Positions 34,160-43,379 of a stretch of DNA of 64,000 nt are shown piece after piece. Position 1 is the stretch's first letter, and every line of letters begins with the position of its first letter. The translations under genes were made by a program, and so were the position numbers. The stretch comes from Halolamina litorea (GTDB lineage Archaea > Halobacteriota > Halobacteria > Halobacteriales > Haloferacaceae): the NCBI RefSeq assembly GCF_026616205.1, contig NZ_JANHGR010000002.1, positions 434,001-498,000 of the forward strand. Direction: 5' to 3'. Under the pieces are notes generated by a model. That model was not told the origin of the DNA, did not search any database, and was given only the letters and a program-made list of their open reading frames with translations.

Positions 34160-35086
34160 ATGAGCCTCCGCTCGCGCCTGGTCGCCCGCTTCGGCTTCGC
34201 CGTCGTCGCGGTGTACCTCGTGATCTCGCTGACGTTCCTCGTCGTGGTGTTCACCCCGGACACGAACCTCCGGGGGATGCTCGGCACCGCGCTCTGGTCC
34301 GGCGCCACCCCCGCCGAGATGGACCAGATGCGGGAGACGTATCTGGCCGCCCGCGGCCGGAACCAGCCGCTGCTGACGCGCTACCTCGACTGGCTGGTCA
34401 ACGTCACGCTCTTTCGCTGGGGCCTCTCCGTCAGCATGGGTGAGCCGGTGACGCGGTTGGTCGCTGACGCCAGCCTCCGGACCGCGGCGTACCTCGTCCC
34501 CGGCGCGCTGGTCGCGTGGGTCTCCGGCATCGCCGCCGGCATCCGGTCGGCCCGGAACCGGGGCAGCCGCTTCGACCGGGTGGGTCGGGTCCTCACGTAC
34601 GTCCTGTTCGGGCTGCCGGGGTTCTGGCTCGCGGCTGTCGCGCTCGTCGCCGTCGGCGGCGGTTCGGCGCTCCTCCGTGAAGTCGTCGTCCCCGCGGGCG
34701 TGGTCGCCGCGGCGCTGCTGGCGGGACAGGTCAGTCTGACCCGCTCGCGCAGCATCGACGAGTTCGACGCCGACTACGTGCGCTACCTCCGGGCGAAGGG
34801 GCTCTCAGAACGCGGGATCGACCGCCGGGTGCTCCGGAACGTGCTCGTGCCGGTGCTCTCGATGACCGCCGCCGAACTGTTCTCGATCCTCGTGCTCTCG
34901 GTCGTGGTGATCGAGGAACTGCTCGGCATCGACGGGGTCGGGTGGCTCACCTACCGTGCGGTCTCGGAGAACGACATCCCGCTGATCCTCGGGACGACGA
35001 TGGTGCTGGTCGTCGTCGGCATCGGCGGCAGCATCGTCTGTGACCTCTCGAGTGCGTGGCTCGATCCGCGGTCGCGGGAGAGTTAG
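34160..35086 (+). CDS. ABC transporter permease, DppB/OppB type
   Basis: A 308-residue permease with about six helices and a DppB-like layout: N-terminal RFGFAVVAVYLVISLTFLVVVF, then EMDQMRETYLAARGRNQPLLTRYLDWL, as in DppB. The EAA loop is DADYVRYLRAKGLSERGIDRRVLRNVLVPV. It would pair with the divergent DppC-type permease. The ATG at 34160 (MSLRSRLVARFGFA) gives the normal N-terminal helix; no coding is credible upstream. Confidence 0.88.
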   Translation: MSLRSRLVARFGFAVVAVYLVISLTFLVVVFTPDTNLRGMLGTALWSGATPAEMDQMRETYLAARGRNQPLLTRYLDWLVNVTLFRWGLSVSMGEPVTRLVADASLRTAAYLVPGALVAWVSGIAAGIRSARNRGSRFDRVGRVLTYVLFGLPGFWLAAVALVAVGGGSALLREVVVPAGVVAAALLAGQVSLTRSRSIDEFDADYVRYLRAKGLSERGIDRRVLRNVLVPVLSMTAAELFSILVLSVVVIEELLGIDGVGWLTYRAVSENDIPLILGTTMVLVVVGIGGSIVCDLSSAWLDPRSRES

Positions 35087-35103
35087 GGGACTCGGGCCAG
35101 CAG

Positions 35104-35742
35104 TTAGGCGTCGGGCGCGCCGCTCAGGATCTCGACGCCCGAACTCGCGCCGATCCGCTCGGCGCCGGCCTCGATCATCGCCATCGCGTCCTCGTAGCTC
35201 CCGACGCCGCCGGAGGCCTTCACCGGGAGGTACTCGCTCATCAGCTCCACGTCGGCGACTTCGGCGCCCCCGTCGGCGAACCCCGTCGAGGTTTTGACCA
35301 TGTCCGCGCCCGCCGATTCGGCGGCCGCGCAGGCGGCGTGTTTCTCCTCGTCGGTGAGCAGGGCCGTCTCGATGATGACCTTCACCGGCAGGGGCGTGGC
35401 GGCGACGACGCCCGCCAAATCCTCCCCGACGGCGTCGATATCGCCCGCCTTGAGCCGGCCGACGTTGACGACAACGTCGAGTTCGTCGGCGCCCGCCTCG
35501 TCGGCGATGACCGCCTCCTCGCGCTTGGCGGCGGCGGCGTGCTGGCCGTGGGGGAACCCGATCACCGTCGCCAGCGTCACGTCGGGGGCGTACTCGGCGG
35601 CCTCGGCGACGTAGCACGGCGGGATGCAGGCGTTCATGCCGTGTTCGGCGGCCTCGTCGAGGACGCGTTCGGTGTCTCCGAGTGTCGTCTCCGGGCCGAG
35701 GACGGTGTGGTCGATGTGGGCGGCGAGGTCGTCTCGGTTCAT
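35104..35742 (-). CDS. deoC: deoxyribose-phosphate aldolase
   Basis: Class I aldolase cleaving 2-deoxyribose 5-phosphate to glyceraldehyde 3-phosphate and acetaldehyde. The 212-residue TIM-barrel protein has the Schiff-base lysine in [12 protein letters not shown] and the second lysine in [15 protein letters not shown], with [16 protein letters not shown] carrying the conserved aspartate. A nucleoside phosphorylase gene lies 1.6 kb downstream on the other strand, which fits a nucleoside-breakdown role. Start [13 protein letters not shown]. Confidence 0.94.
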   Translation of the reverse strand: MNRDDLAAHIDHTVLGPETTLGDTERVLDEAAEHGMNACIPPCYVAEAAEYAPDVTLATVIGFPHGQHAAAAKREEAVIADEAGADELDVVVNVGRLKAGDIDAVGEDLAGVVAATPLPVKVIIETALLTDEEKHAACAAAESAGADMVKTSTGFADGGAEVADVELMSEYLPVKASGGVGSYEDAMAMIEAGAERIGASSGVEILSGAPDA

Positions 35743-35779
35743 AGCCCGGGCTGGGTGGGCCGGAGTGAAAACACCGCCG

Positions 35780-35998
35780 CTACGCGTCGTCGTCGCCCTC
35801 GTCGCCCCCATCACCCCGACGCCGTCGCCGATACTCCCAGCCTGCGACGGCGACGAGGGCGAGGAGCACCGGCGGGAGCACGACCCGCTGGACGGCCGCC
35901 TCGCTCACCTGTCCGGCGGTGACGAGGAGCGCGACGACACCCATCCCGGCGAACAGGAAGTACGCGACCGCGACGGCCGGACTCTCGAACCGCGCCAT
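35780..35998 (-). CDS. small membrane protein, two helices
   Basis: A 72-residue protein with two hydrophobic helices ([21 protein letters not shown] and [16 protein letters not shown]) and a basic RRRRR then acidic tail. No motif suggests activity. It lies 60 bases before the divergent DUF63 membrane protein. Similar small two-helix proteins occur widely in haloarchaea. Function unknown. Confidence 0.6.
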   Translation of the reverse strand: MARFESPAVAVAYFLFAGMGVVALLVTAGQVSEAAVQRVVLPPVLLALVAVAGWEYRRRRRGDGGDEGDDDA

Positions 35999-36058
35999 GG
36001 TCCGTGGGCGCCCGGCCGCTCCGTAAGCCTTTCCGCCTCACCGCCCCCCGCGGGTAGC

Positions 36059-36868
36059 ATGGCGTTGCTCCCCGCCGGCTTCGCGCTGCCGCCGCTCCCG
36101 TACCTGCTCGCGCTCGTCCTCGCGGGCGGCGCCGTCGCCGTCGGCCTCCGTCGGCGAGACCCGGCGGTCACCGATCGGCTCGTGCTCGCGCTCGTCCCGT
36201 GGATGCTAGCGGGCGCGTGGCTCCACGTCCTCCACGTCGTCGGCGCCGTGCCGGCCGTCGTCGACCCGCTGCTCGGCACTCCCGCCGCGTACGTCACTAC
36301 CGCCGTCCTCGCCGGCGCGGTCTGGCTCGCCGTCGCCGCGACGGGCCTGCCGACCGAGCGCACCTTCGCCGGCGCGGGCGCCGTCGTCGCCGCGGGGTCG
36401 CTCGCCGTCGGTCTCAGTTGGGGCCGCTCCGAGGGCGTCTTCGCCCCGGCGTGGCCCGCCGTCGCAGCCGTTCTCGGCGTTCTGCTCGGGCTGGCGGTCT
36501 GGGCCGGGGTGCGCCGTCAGTACCCCGAGGTCGCTGACACCGGCGCCGCGGGCGTGCTGGCGATCACCGCCCACAGCGTCGACGCCGTCTCGACGGCGGT
36601 CGGGATCGACCTGCTCGGGGCGACCGAGCGCACGCCGCTCTCGCGAGCGATCATCGAGATCGGCGCGGCGCTGCCGACCGCGGAGTTCGTCGGCGCGACG
36701 TGGCTGTTCGTCGTCGTGAAACTGGCTCTGGGCGCCGGGATCACGTGGCTGCTGGCCGAGTCGGTCCGCGCCTCCCCCCGCGAGGGTCGGCTGCTGCTCG
36801 CGTTCGTCGCCGCCGTCGGCCTCGGGCCGGGGGCACACAACCTCCTGCTGTTCACGATAACGGGCTGA
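36059..36868 (+). CDS. DUF63 family membrane protein
   Basis: A 269-residue archaeal membrane protein with about eight helices. It begins LLPAGFALPPLPYLLALVLAGG. It shows HVLHVVGAVP and AITAHSVDAVSTAVGIDLLG, with conserved His and Asp on helices, as in DUF63. The function of this family is not known; the buried charged residues are compatible with proton or sulfur/prenyl chemistry, but that is guesswork. The ATG at 36059 is followed by a typical N-terminal signal-anchor helix. Confidence 0.82.
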   Translation: MALLPAGFALPPLPYLLALVLAGGAVAVGLRRRDPAVTDRLVLALVPWMLAGAWLHVLHVVGAVPAVVDPLLGTPAAYVTTAVLAGAVWLAVAATGLPTERTFAGAGAVVAAGSLAVGLSWGRSEGVFAPAWPAVAAVLGVLLGLAVWAGVRRQYPEVADTGAAGVLAITAHSVDAVSTAVGIDLLGATERTPLSRAIIEIGAALPTAEFVGATWLFVVVKLALGAGITWLLAESVRASPREGRLLLAFVAAVGLGPGAHNLLLFTITG

Positions 36869-36883
36869 GAAACGGCGAACCGC

Positions 36884-37276
36884 TCAGCGCCGGCGGCTCC
36901 GGCGCTTGCTGTACCACTCACGGTCCCGGCGCATCCGGCGCAGGCGCGCCCGGAGCCCCCCGTCGAACATCGCGTGGTCCGTGTCGTCGCTGAAGAACTG
37001 GTAGATCGTCAGCCCGAACACCGGCGCGGTGAGCGCGACGTTGAACGCGGTGAGCGCGAGGTACTGCTGGGTGACGAGGTCGACGAACAGCGCGATCGCC
37101 AGCAGTCGCAGGCCGGCGACGATCAACAGGCTCGCCAGCCGGTCGGCGAGGCGCTCGCCGACGCTCTCCCGGCCGGGTTTGCCCGAGTCGAACAGCAGCC
37201 GTTCGACCCGGTCCGGTAGCCGCGGCCGGAAGTACGCCCGCAGCGCGCGGGTCCGGCTCCGTTCGCGTCCCGACAT
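36884..37276 (-). CDS. small membrane protein with two helices and basic ends
   Basis: A 130-residue protein with a basic N-terminus, two hydrophobic helices (LASLLIVAGLRLLAIALFVDLV and LALTAFNVALTAPVFGLTIY) and a very basic C-terminal end (RLRRMRRDREWYSKRRSRRR). It is unlike the acidic halophile norm. It ends 15 bases after the convergent DUF63 gene. Start MSGRERSRT at 37276 is the ATG before the first helix. Function unknown. Confidence 0.62.
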   Translation of the reverse strand: MSGRERSRTRALRAYFRPRLPDRVERLLFDSGKPGRESVGERLADRLASLLIVAGLRLLAIALFVDLVTQQYLALTAFNVALTAPVFGLTIYQFFSDDTDHAMFDGGLRARLRRMRRDREWYSKRRSRRR

Positions 37277-37330
37277 GGCCCACGGAACGGAAGCGTCGCC
37301 CAAGAAAGCTGGGGCCCCCGGACCGCGGCG

Positions 37331-37337
37331 CTTTTGG
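37331..37337 (+). promoter_or_regulatory. TATA-like box for the nucleoside phosphorylase operon
   Basis: CTTTTGG centred 26 bases before the ATG at 37360. Confidence 0.45.
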
Positions 37338-37359
37338 CGTCGCCGCGGGCATCGGGAGT

Positions 37360-38085
37360 ATGGCAAAGCAGCCCCACCTGCTCGTCGGCGAAGGCGACGT
37401 GAACGAGATCGCGCTCATCCCCGGCGACCCCGGCCGCGTCGACCGCATCGCCGCCCAGTGTGAGAACGTCGAGGAAGTCTCCCAGAACCGCGAGTACAAG
37501 GTCGTCAACGCGGAGTACGAGGGGACCGAGCTGACGATCTGTTCGACCGGGATCGGCTGCCCCTCCGCGGCCATCGCGATCGAGGAACTCCACAACGTCG
37601 GCGTCGAGACGGTGCTGCGCGTGGGGACGACGGGCGCGCTGCAGGAGGACATCGAGATCGGCGACATGGTCGTCGCCACCGGCGCCGCCAAGGAGGAGGG
37701 CACGAGCAAGCGCTACGAGTCCGCGACCTACCCCGCCGTCCCCGACTTCGACGTGCTCTCGAACCTCGTCGACGCCTCCGAGGCCAACGACGAGGACGTC
37801 CACGTCGGCCCCATCGTCTCCGACGACGCGTTCTACAACGAGAGCGAGGAGTTCGTCGCCGACTGGGAGGCGGCCGGCCTGCTCTGTATCGAGATGGAGG
37901 CCGCCGCCGTCTTCTCGCTGGCCCGCCGCCGCGGGATGGCCGCCGGCGCCATCTGTACCGTCGACGGCAACCTCGTGAAGGGTACCCAGAAGGGCGCGAC
38001 CGACGACGAGGAACTGCCCGAGAAGGCCAAGAACAACGTCGAGCGCGCCATCAGTATCGCCCTCGACGCCGTCGCCACGCTCTGA
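37360..38085 (+). CDS. nucleoside phosphorylase (uridine phosphorylase-like)
   Basis: A 241-residue phosphorylase of the PNP/UDP family that splits nucleosides with phosphate to base and ribose 1-phosphate. The motifs are IALIPGDPGRVDRIA (phosphate-binding G-x-R), STGIGCPSAAIAIEEL and CIEMEAAAVFSLARRRG (ribose-binding Glu-Met-Glu). The fold and length match uridine phosphorylase or the archaeal purine type; the base preference cannot be fixed. The next gene starts 2 bases after its stop, so they are co-transcribed. Together with deoC it suggests salvage or breakdown. Confidence 0.9.
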   Translation: MAKQPHLLVGEGDVNEIALIPGDPGRVDRIAAQCENVEEVSQNREYKVVNAEYEGTELTICSTGIGCPSAAIAIEELHNVGVETVLRVGTTGALQEDIEIGDMVVATGAAKEEGTSKRYESATYPAVPDFDVLSNLVDASEANDEDVHVGPIVSDDAFYNESEEFVADWEAAGLLCIEMEAAAVFSLARRRGMAAGAICTVDGNLVKGTQKGATDDEELPEKAKNNVERAISIALDAVATL

Positions 38086-38087
38086 GG

Positions 38088-39554
38088 ATGCGGTTGCGGG
38101 AGGGACTCCAGTCGATCCACCGACGGGGTCGGGCACTCACGCGTCGCAAGCGTCGTGCGTGCCTGCGCTGGGCCGAGAACACAGACAACCTCGTCCACCT
38201 CTCGGTGCTGGTGTTCGTCCCGCTGCTGATCGCGCTGGTGACGCTGCTGTCCAACGCCGTCGAGGCGCTGCCGTACCTCCTGTTCCCGCCGCTGGCTTCG
38301 GGGGCCTACACCCTGTTCGTCCGTCCGGAGAGCCCCTACGCCTCCCCGCGGCGCTTCGTCGGCGGGATTACCATCGGCGCGCTCTGTGGCTGGGTCGCGT
38401 TCGCCGTCACCGGCCTGCTCCCGGCGGCCCCCGGTATCGGCGTGCGCCCCGGTGCCGCCGCCGGATCGCTCGCGCTCACCGCGCTGGCCACGTGGGTTCT
38501 CGATCTGGAGGAGCCGTCGGCGTTCTCCTCGGCGCTGTTGGTGCTGGTCGTGGATATGGGCACCGGCCAGTTGGTGCTCGGCCCGCTGGCGGGCGTGAGC
38601 GTCGCCGTCTCCCCCCGGACGGCGTACGTCCTGAGCGTCCTGCTCTCGACGACGCTCGTCGCGGGCGTCTTCTTCGTCTGGCACGAGGGGTTCTACGAGC
38701 GCCGGGCCACCTACCTCTACGGCACCACCCACGGCGACGACCACGTGCTCGTCCCGATGCGTGGCGAGAGCGCCACGGAGACTGCGGCCGTCGCGGCACG
38801 TATCGCCGGCGCCCACGAGGCCGGCAAAGTGGTCCTACTCGACGTGTTGACCGACATCGACGCCGACGCGCTCGCGGCCCACCGCGGGGACGTGGCCCCC
38901 GAGGCCGTCGACGAGGGTGACGCGGAACGAGTGCGGGAAGCCGTCGAGCGGCTGAACGACGTGGCCGCGACGATACACGACGACACCGGCGTCCCCTGTG
39001 AGGTCGTCGTCGCCGAGGGGGACCCGGCGGCGACGGCGTTCGACACCGCCCGCCGTGCGAACTGTGACCTGATCGTGACGCCCTACGAGACCGAGGACGG
39101 CGGGCTCTCCCCGCACGTCAACCGCATCCTCTCGGGGTCGCTCGACGCCGTCGCCCACCGCTCGACGGGTACGACCGACTGGCGGCGCGTGTTGGTCCCC
39201 GTCGCTCGCCCGGGCGACACCGCCCACGCGATGGTGGACTTCGCCACCCGTATCGCCGGCGACGACGGTCGCGTGAGCGTCTGTACCTGCATCGATAGCG
39301 AGACAGCACGGCGTGACGCAGAACACCGACTGGCGAACGTCGTCGAGACGTTCGACGCGCCGGTCGAGACACGCGTGGCTCGCGCGTCGATCACGGAGTA
39401 CATCGAGGAGAACGCCCGCGCCTACGACCTCGTGATGCTCGGCTCTTCGGGCGACCGCTCGACGGCCTCGCGACTGATCTCGCCGCCGACGTTCGAGCGA
39501 CTGCAGGACGTGGACTGCGACGTGGCCGTCGTCGACAGCCGACCCGAGCGGTGA
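38088..39554 (+). CDS. HPP membrane domain fused to universal stress protein domains
   Basis: A 488-residue fusion. Residues 30-200 form an HPP-like membrane domain with about four or five helices (LPYLLFPPLASGAYTLFVRPESPYASPRRFVGG). Residues about 220-345 and 360-485 are two Usp-type alpha/beta domains (VLVPMRGESATETAAVAARIAGAHEAGKVVLLDVL; RRVLVPVARPGDTAHAMVDFATRI). HPP proteins are implicated in nitrite transport in some organisms. Fusion with paired Usp domains suggests nucleotide-responsive transport. It follows the phosphorylase gene by 2 bases. Confidence 0.85.
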   Translation: MRLREGLQSIHRRGRALTRRKRRACLRWAENTDNLVHLSVLVFVPLLIALVTLLSNAVEALPYLLFPPLASGAYTLFVRPESPYASPRRFVGGITIGALCGWVAFAVTGLLPAAPGIGVRPGAAAGSLALTALATWVLDLEEPSAFSSALLVLVVDMGTGQLVLGPLAGVSVAVSPRTAYVLSVLLSTTLVAGVFFVWHEGFYERRATYLYGTTHGDDHVLVPMRGESATETAAVAARIAGAHEAGKVVLLDVLTDIDADALAAHRGDVAPEAVDEGDAERVREAVERLNDVAATIHDDTGVPCEVVVAEGDPAATAFDTARRANCDLIVTPYETEDGGLSPHVNRILSGSLDAVAHRSTGTTDWRRVLVPVARPGDTAHAMVDFATRIAGDDGRVSVCTCIDSETARRDAEHRLANVVETFDAPVETRVARASITEYIEENARAYDLVMLGSSGDRSTASRLISPPTFERLQDVDCDVAVVDSRPER

Positions 39555-40697
39555 CTACTCCCCGAGCAGGTCGCTGGCTTCCCGCTCGCCGTCGCCCCGG
39601 CCGAGCGCCGACTCGACGAGCAGGTGGCCGCCGATGGCGGCGGGACTGATCACGGTGTCGGCGCCGGCGCGTTTGAGTTTGCTCACGTTCTCGCGCTGGG
39701 TGACCCCGGCGGCGATGTGGAGGTCGGGGTTGAGTTCCCGCGCGGTGAGGATCGCCAGCGCGTCGTCGGCGTCGTTCTGGGTCGCCGCGATGGCGGCCTG
39801 CGCCCGGTCGATCCCGGCGCTCCGCAGCGGGTCCTCGTCGCTGGGGTCGGCGGTCAACACGTGTACGTCGTGGTTCGTCAGCCGCCGGGTCGCCGTCTCG
39901 TCGTCCGTGATGACGACGAACGCCGCCTGTGTCTCTAACTCCTCGAGGATCGGTTCGGTCAGGTCGCCGTAGCCGAGAACCAACACGTGGTTCTCGAGCG
40001 TGTCTAACTGTTGTTCGGTCATGCGTCCGAGTGCTGCGGAGAACCGCGCTTCGATCATCGGCGTGAGCACGACACCCAGCGCCACCGCGAAGGAGGCCAC
40101 CGAGAGCAGGATCGCCGACATGGCGAACAGCCGCGCCTGCTCGGTCTGGGCGTAGATGTCGCCGTAGCCGACCGTACTGCCGGTGACGAGCGTGTAGTAG
40201 AACGCGTCGGTGAGGCTATCGACGCCCTGGAACTCCTCACGGAGCGCGTACGTCCCGGCGGTGCCGTAGGCCTGTGCGGCCACCAACGACGCCGTCGCGG
40301 CGATCTGTGTGGTCGTCAGGTCGAGGTCGTTGTCGAACGTGCGGCGGTTGAGGGCGACGACCGGCAGCGAGACCAGCGACAGCACGACAAGCGGGTAGGA
40401 GTACTCGCTGGCCTGCAGCAGCCCTTGGACCGCCGTTAGGGGCAGCATCGTCACCGTCAGGTACCAGCCCGCCCGGTAGCGACTCCGGAGCATGAACGCC
40501 CCGGCGAGGGTCAGAAAGCCCGTCAGCGCGCCCGTGAAGCCGACGGTCTGTCGGACCATCGGGGGCACGAACTCGGCGAGCGGACCGGCGGCCGTCGTCG
40601 AGATGTTGAGGATACCGGTCCCGACGGACATCGCGGCGACGGCGAACGTCAGCGCGATGGAGGCGCGAACGCCCACCCAGTCGCGGTCCCACTCCAT
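39555..40697 (-). CDS. potassium channel with RCK (TrkA-N) domain
   Basis: A 380-residue channel. The pore helix and filter are TDAFYYTLVTGSTVGYGDIYAQ with TVGYGD at 175-180, K+-selective. Four helices precede the channel pore part, then a regulator of K+ conductance domain follows with VLVLGYGDLTEPILEELE (dinucleotide loop), ending with ADTVISPAAIGGHLLVES. It will gate K+ flux in response to NAD(H) or nucleotides. It is divergent from two TrkA-C-like membrane proteins whose products probably work with it. Confidence 0.9.
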   Translation of the reverse strand: MEWDRDWVGVRASIALTFAVAAMSVGTGILNISTTAAGPLAEFVPPMVRQTVGFTGALTGFLTLAGAFMLRSRYRAGWYLTVTMLPLTAVQGLLQASEYSYPLVVLSLVSLPVVALNRRTFDNDLDLTTTQIAATASLVAAQAYGTAGTYALREEFQGVDSLTDAFYYTLVTGSTVGYGDIYAQTEQARLFAMSAILLSVASFAVALGVVLTPMIEARFSAALGRMTEQQLDTLENHVLVLGYGDLTEPILEELETQAAFVVITDDETATRRLTNHDVHVLTADPSDEDPLRSAGIDRAQAAIAATQNDADDALAILTARELNPDLHIAAGVTQRENVSKLKRAGADTVISPAAIGGHLLVESALGRGDGEREASDLLGE

Positions 40698-40785
40698 ACC
40701 TACGGACAGGGGGCGGCGGGGTTAAAGGCCCAACCGATCCGGCAGTCGTCGGTACGTCTATGTCCCTGCCCGCGCTGCATCGCCT

Positions 40786-41994
40786 ATGACCCCGGTACCG
40801 CTCCAGATCCTGCTCGGACTCTACCTCGGGCTGGTGACGGGCATCGTCCCCGCGCTGGTCGCGTGGGGGCTCGGCTTCACGTTCAAGTACTTCACCAGCG
40901 TCTCCATCCCCGGGTTCGGTGTCGTCGTGCTCGCGCTGGCCATCGCCGGCGTCAACGGGGGCCTGCTGGCGCTGAACGACAAGGCGATCACCGGCGGCGC
41001 CGACGGCATTGCCGTCCTCGTCGCCATCATCGTCGTGTTGATGCTGTCGCTGTACGCCCACGCGAAAGGCGACCAGATGGGGGCAGCGACGCCCAAACGG
41101 CTCACGTTGAAGCGACTCGCCGACCGGACGCTCTCGGCCGACGTGGTCGAGTTCGTCGGCAGCCGCGGGCAGGTGCGACTGAAGATCACGGGCGAGGTGG
41201 CCGACATGGAGGGCTACCCGCCGCTGCCGGCCGAACTCCGGACGGCCATCCGCGAAGCCGACGTCGCCCTCCCCGCTGACCTCCCAATCTCCGAACTCGA
41301 ACGCCGTGCGGCCGACCAGCTCCGGACCGACTTCGACCTCGCGGACGTCTCGGTGAGCCTCGACGAGCGCGGCCACGCGACCGTCGCCGCGGCGCCGCCG
41401 ACTGCCGGCCTCTCGAAGCGCGTGCCCACCGGCAAACGGGCCGTCTCGCTGACGACGTTGGTGCCGACCGGGCTCGCCGCCGGCGACGAGGTGCAGGTTC
41501 GGACGCCTGACCGCCGCCACGACGGGACCGTCGTGAGTGTCGCCGCCGGCAAGCCGGCGCTGGCGACCGACGGCGGGAGCGACGCCGAGCCGTCGACGCC
41601 GACGGCGCCGGCGGCCAAGACGGCGACCGGCGGGCGTGACCGTGTCACCGTCGCCGTGGGCCGCGAGGCCGCACGGGACCTCGTCGGGGCCGAGGTGACC
41701 GGGCTGAGGGTTCGCTCCCGCGGCGAGCGACAGGAGTTCGAACTGCTGTCGCTGCTGCGACGCTCGGGCAAGCGGCTCCGTCGCGTGACGGCCCGGTCCG
41801 ACGGCGTCCTCGACGGCGCCAGCCTCGCCGAAGCGAGTGTCCACTCCACCTACGGCGTCGTCGTGCTCGCCGCTCGGACCGACGACGGCTGGGCGTTCGC
41901 GCCCAGTGGCTCGCACGTCCCCCACGCCGGGGACGAACTGTTCGTCGTCGGGACGCTGGCTGACCTCGACGCGTTCGCGGCGGTGGCGGCATGA
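40786..41994 (+). CDS. membrane protein with TrkA-C-like domains, first of a pair
   Basis: A 402-residue protein. Three N-terminal helices (PLQILLGLYLGLVTGIVPALVAWGLG; GFGVVVLALAIAGVNGGLLAL; GIAVLVAIIVVLMLSLYAHA) are followed by soluble domains, ending in a TrkA-C-like module (LRRVTARSDGVLDGASLAEASVHSTYGVVVLAARTDDGWAF, then PHAGDELFVVGTLADLDAF). The order matches proteins annotated as potassium channel-associated TrkA in haloarchaea. It overlaps the next gene by 4 bases and is divergent from the channel gene. Confidence 0.82.
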   Translation: MTPVPLQILLGLYLGLVTGIVPALVAWGLGFTFKYFTSVSIPGFGVVVLALAIAGVNGGLLALNDKAITGGADGIAVLVAIIVVLMLSLYAHAKGDQMGAATPKRLTLKRLADRTLSADVVEFVGSRGQVRLKITGEVADMEGYPPLPAELRTAIREADVALPADLPISELERRAADQLRTDFDLADVSVSLDERGHATVAAAPPTAGLSKRVPTGKRAVSLTTLVPTGLAAGDEVQVRTPDRRHDGTVVSVAAGKPALATDGGSDAEPSTPTAPAAKTATGGRDRVTVAVGREAARDLVGAEVTGLRVRSRGERQEFELLSLLRRSGKRLRRVTARSDGVLDGASLAEASVHSTYGVVVLAARTDDGWAFAPSGSHVPHAGDELFVVGTLADLDAFAAVAA

Positions 41995-43223
41995 TCCTCC
42001 AGTCGCTGCTGGGGCCGGTGGATCCCGCCTCGGCACTCACCGGACTGATCGGGCTCTCGGTGCTCTCCTTTTTCGTCTCGGGAGTGCTGTCGGCCGCCTA
42101 CCGGTGGTACTTCCGGGAGCCGATCCCCCGTGGCTTGGCGGCGCTGTTCGGCGTCGGGGCCGTCGCGCTCTACCTCAACACGGTCGGCCTGCTGGGGCGC
42201 GTCATCGGCACGCCGGGCGGCGACCCCTTCGACGCGGCCGGTATCGGGATCAACCTCCTCACGCTGTTCGGGGCGTTCGTCGCCACCGTCCCCGGCCGGC
42301 GGGTCGGCGATGGGCTCCGGTCGGAGTTCACGGCCGCCGCGGGTGCCCGTGAGCTCAACGCCGGCGTGAGCCGAGCGCTTCGAGGTGTCGCCCGGCTCTC
42401 AGCGGTCGAACTGCCCGCCGCCGAGGACATCGAGGACATGCCCAGCCACGACCCCGTTCCGGAGGCGGTGAAAGCGGAACTCGGGGGGAAGACGCTGCTG
42501 TTCCCCCGCGCGAACGCGGACTCGATCCACGACCGGCTGACGACCCGGCTGAAGGAGGACTACAACGTGGGCTACGTCGACGCCGAGATCGACGCCGACG
42601 GGACGGTGACGTTCCTCGCGCTCGGGTCGCGGCTGGCAGGCATCGGCCCGACGCTCGGGCCGGGGACCTGCGCTGTCGCCGTCGAGGCCGACCCCGCGAG
42701 TGACGCCGGCCCGGGCGACGTGGTGCAGGTGTGGACCGTCCCCGAGGCTGCCCCGATCATCCCCGAGGCCGCGGAGCCGCCGGAAGCGGTCCCCGATGGC
42801 GCTTCCGAAGCCGAGCAGCCACGCCGCGTCACGACGGCCGAACTCCGTGCGACGGCCGGCGAGACGGTCACGCTGGTCGTCGACGAGAACGACGCCGACG
42901 CGCTCTCGCCGGACCGACGCTACCGACTGCTGACCCTGCCGGTCGCCGCCGGAACCGACCGGGAGTTCGCCTCGCTGCTGCGCGCGGCCGACGAGACGCT
43001 GGGCGTGGTCGAACTCCCCGAGGGGAGCCCTCTCGCCGGCGTCACCCTCGCGGACCTCGACGCGACCGTCGTGGCGGTCCGGGACCCCGGCGGCGCACTC
43101 GATTCGCTGCCCGCCGGCGAGCGGGCTCTCGCCGTCGGCGACGCCGTCTACGCCATCGGTCGGCCCGACGTGCTCCGGTCGCTCGAGGAGCGCGCCCGGC
43201 CGGCTGATGCCGGGAGTTCATAA
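41991..43223 (+). CDS. membrane protein with TrkA-C-like domain, second of a pair
   Basis: A 410-residue paralogue-like partner of the preceding gene with an ATGA start overlap. It has three N-terminal helices (LTGLIGLSVLSFFVSGVLSAAY; GLAALFGVGAVALYLNTVGLL; GIGINLLTLFGAFVATVPGRR) and a soluble region ending VVELPEGSPLAGVTLADLDATVVAVR ... PAGERALAVGDAVYAIGRPDVLRSL, the TrkA-C form. It likely forms a heteromeric regulatory membrane complex with the first protein and the divergent K+ channel. A T-run follows the stop. Confidence 0.8.
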   Translation: MILQSLLGPVDPASALTGLIGLSVLSFFVSGVLSAAYRWYFREPIPRGLAALFGVGAVALYLNTVGLLGRVIGTPGGDPFDAAGIGINLLTLFGAFVATVPGRRVGDGLRSEFTAAAGARELNAGVSRALRGVARLSAVELPAAEDIEDMPSHDPVPEAVKAELGGKTLLFPRANADSIHDRLTTRLKEDYNVGYVDAEIDADGTVTFLALGSRLAGIGPTLGPGTCAVAVEADPASDAGPGDVVQVWTVPEAAPIIPEAAEPPEAVPDGASEAEQPRRVTTAELRATAGETVTLVVDENDADALSPDRRYRLLTLPVAAGTDREFASLLRAADETLGVVELPEGSPLAGVTLADLDATVVAVRDPGGALDSLPAGERALAVGDAVYAIGRPDVLRSLEERARPADAGSS

Positions 43224-43229
43224 CGGACG

Positions 43230-43234
43230 TTTTT
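43230..43234 (+). terminator. T-run after the TrkA-C pair
   Basis: TTTTT eight bases after the TAA of the second TrkA-C gene, as expected for an archaeal U-tract terminator; short. Confidence 0.35.
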
Positions 43235-43379
43235 GACGTATTCGCCCCCGAGGGGCTCTCTCACGGTCGTTCATGTCCTTTCTATCAATATTCTTAACTG
43301 TGTCCGGTCCGTCGGCTCAGTCGAGGAGAGACGACAGCCGACCGGTCGCGCCGACCGGACCGGCGGACTCACACACCAC

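Noticed and set aside
40237-42036. 599-residue open frame on the minus strand
   Set aside because: Antisense to the first TrkA-C gene and out of frame with the K+ channel; the product is Gly/Arg-rich without motifs.
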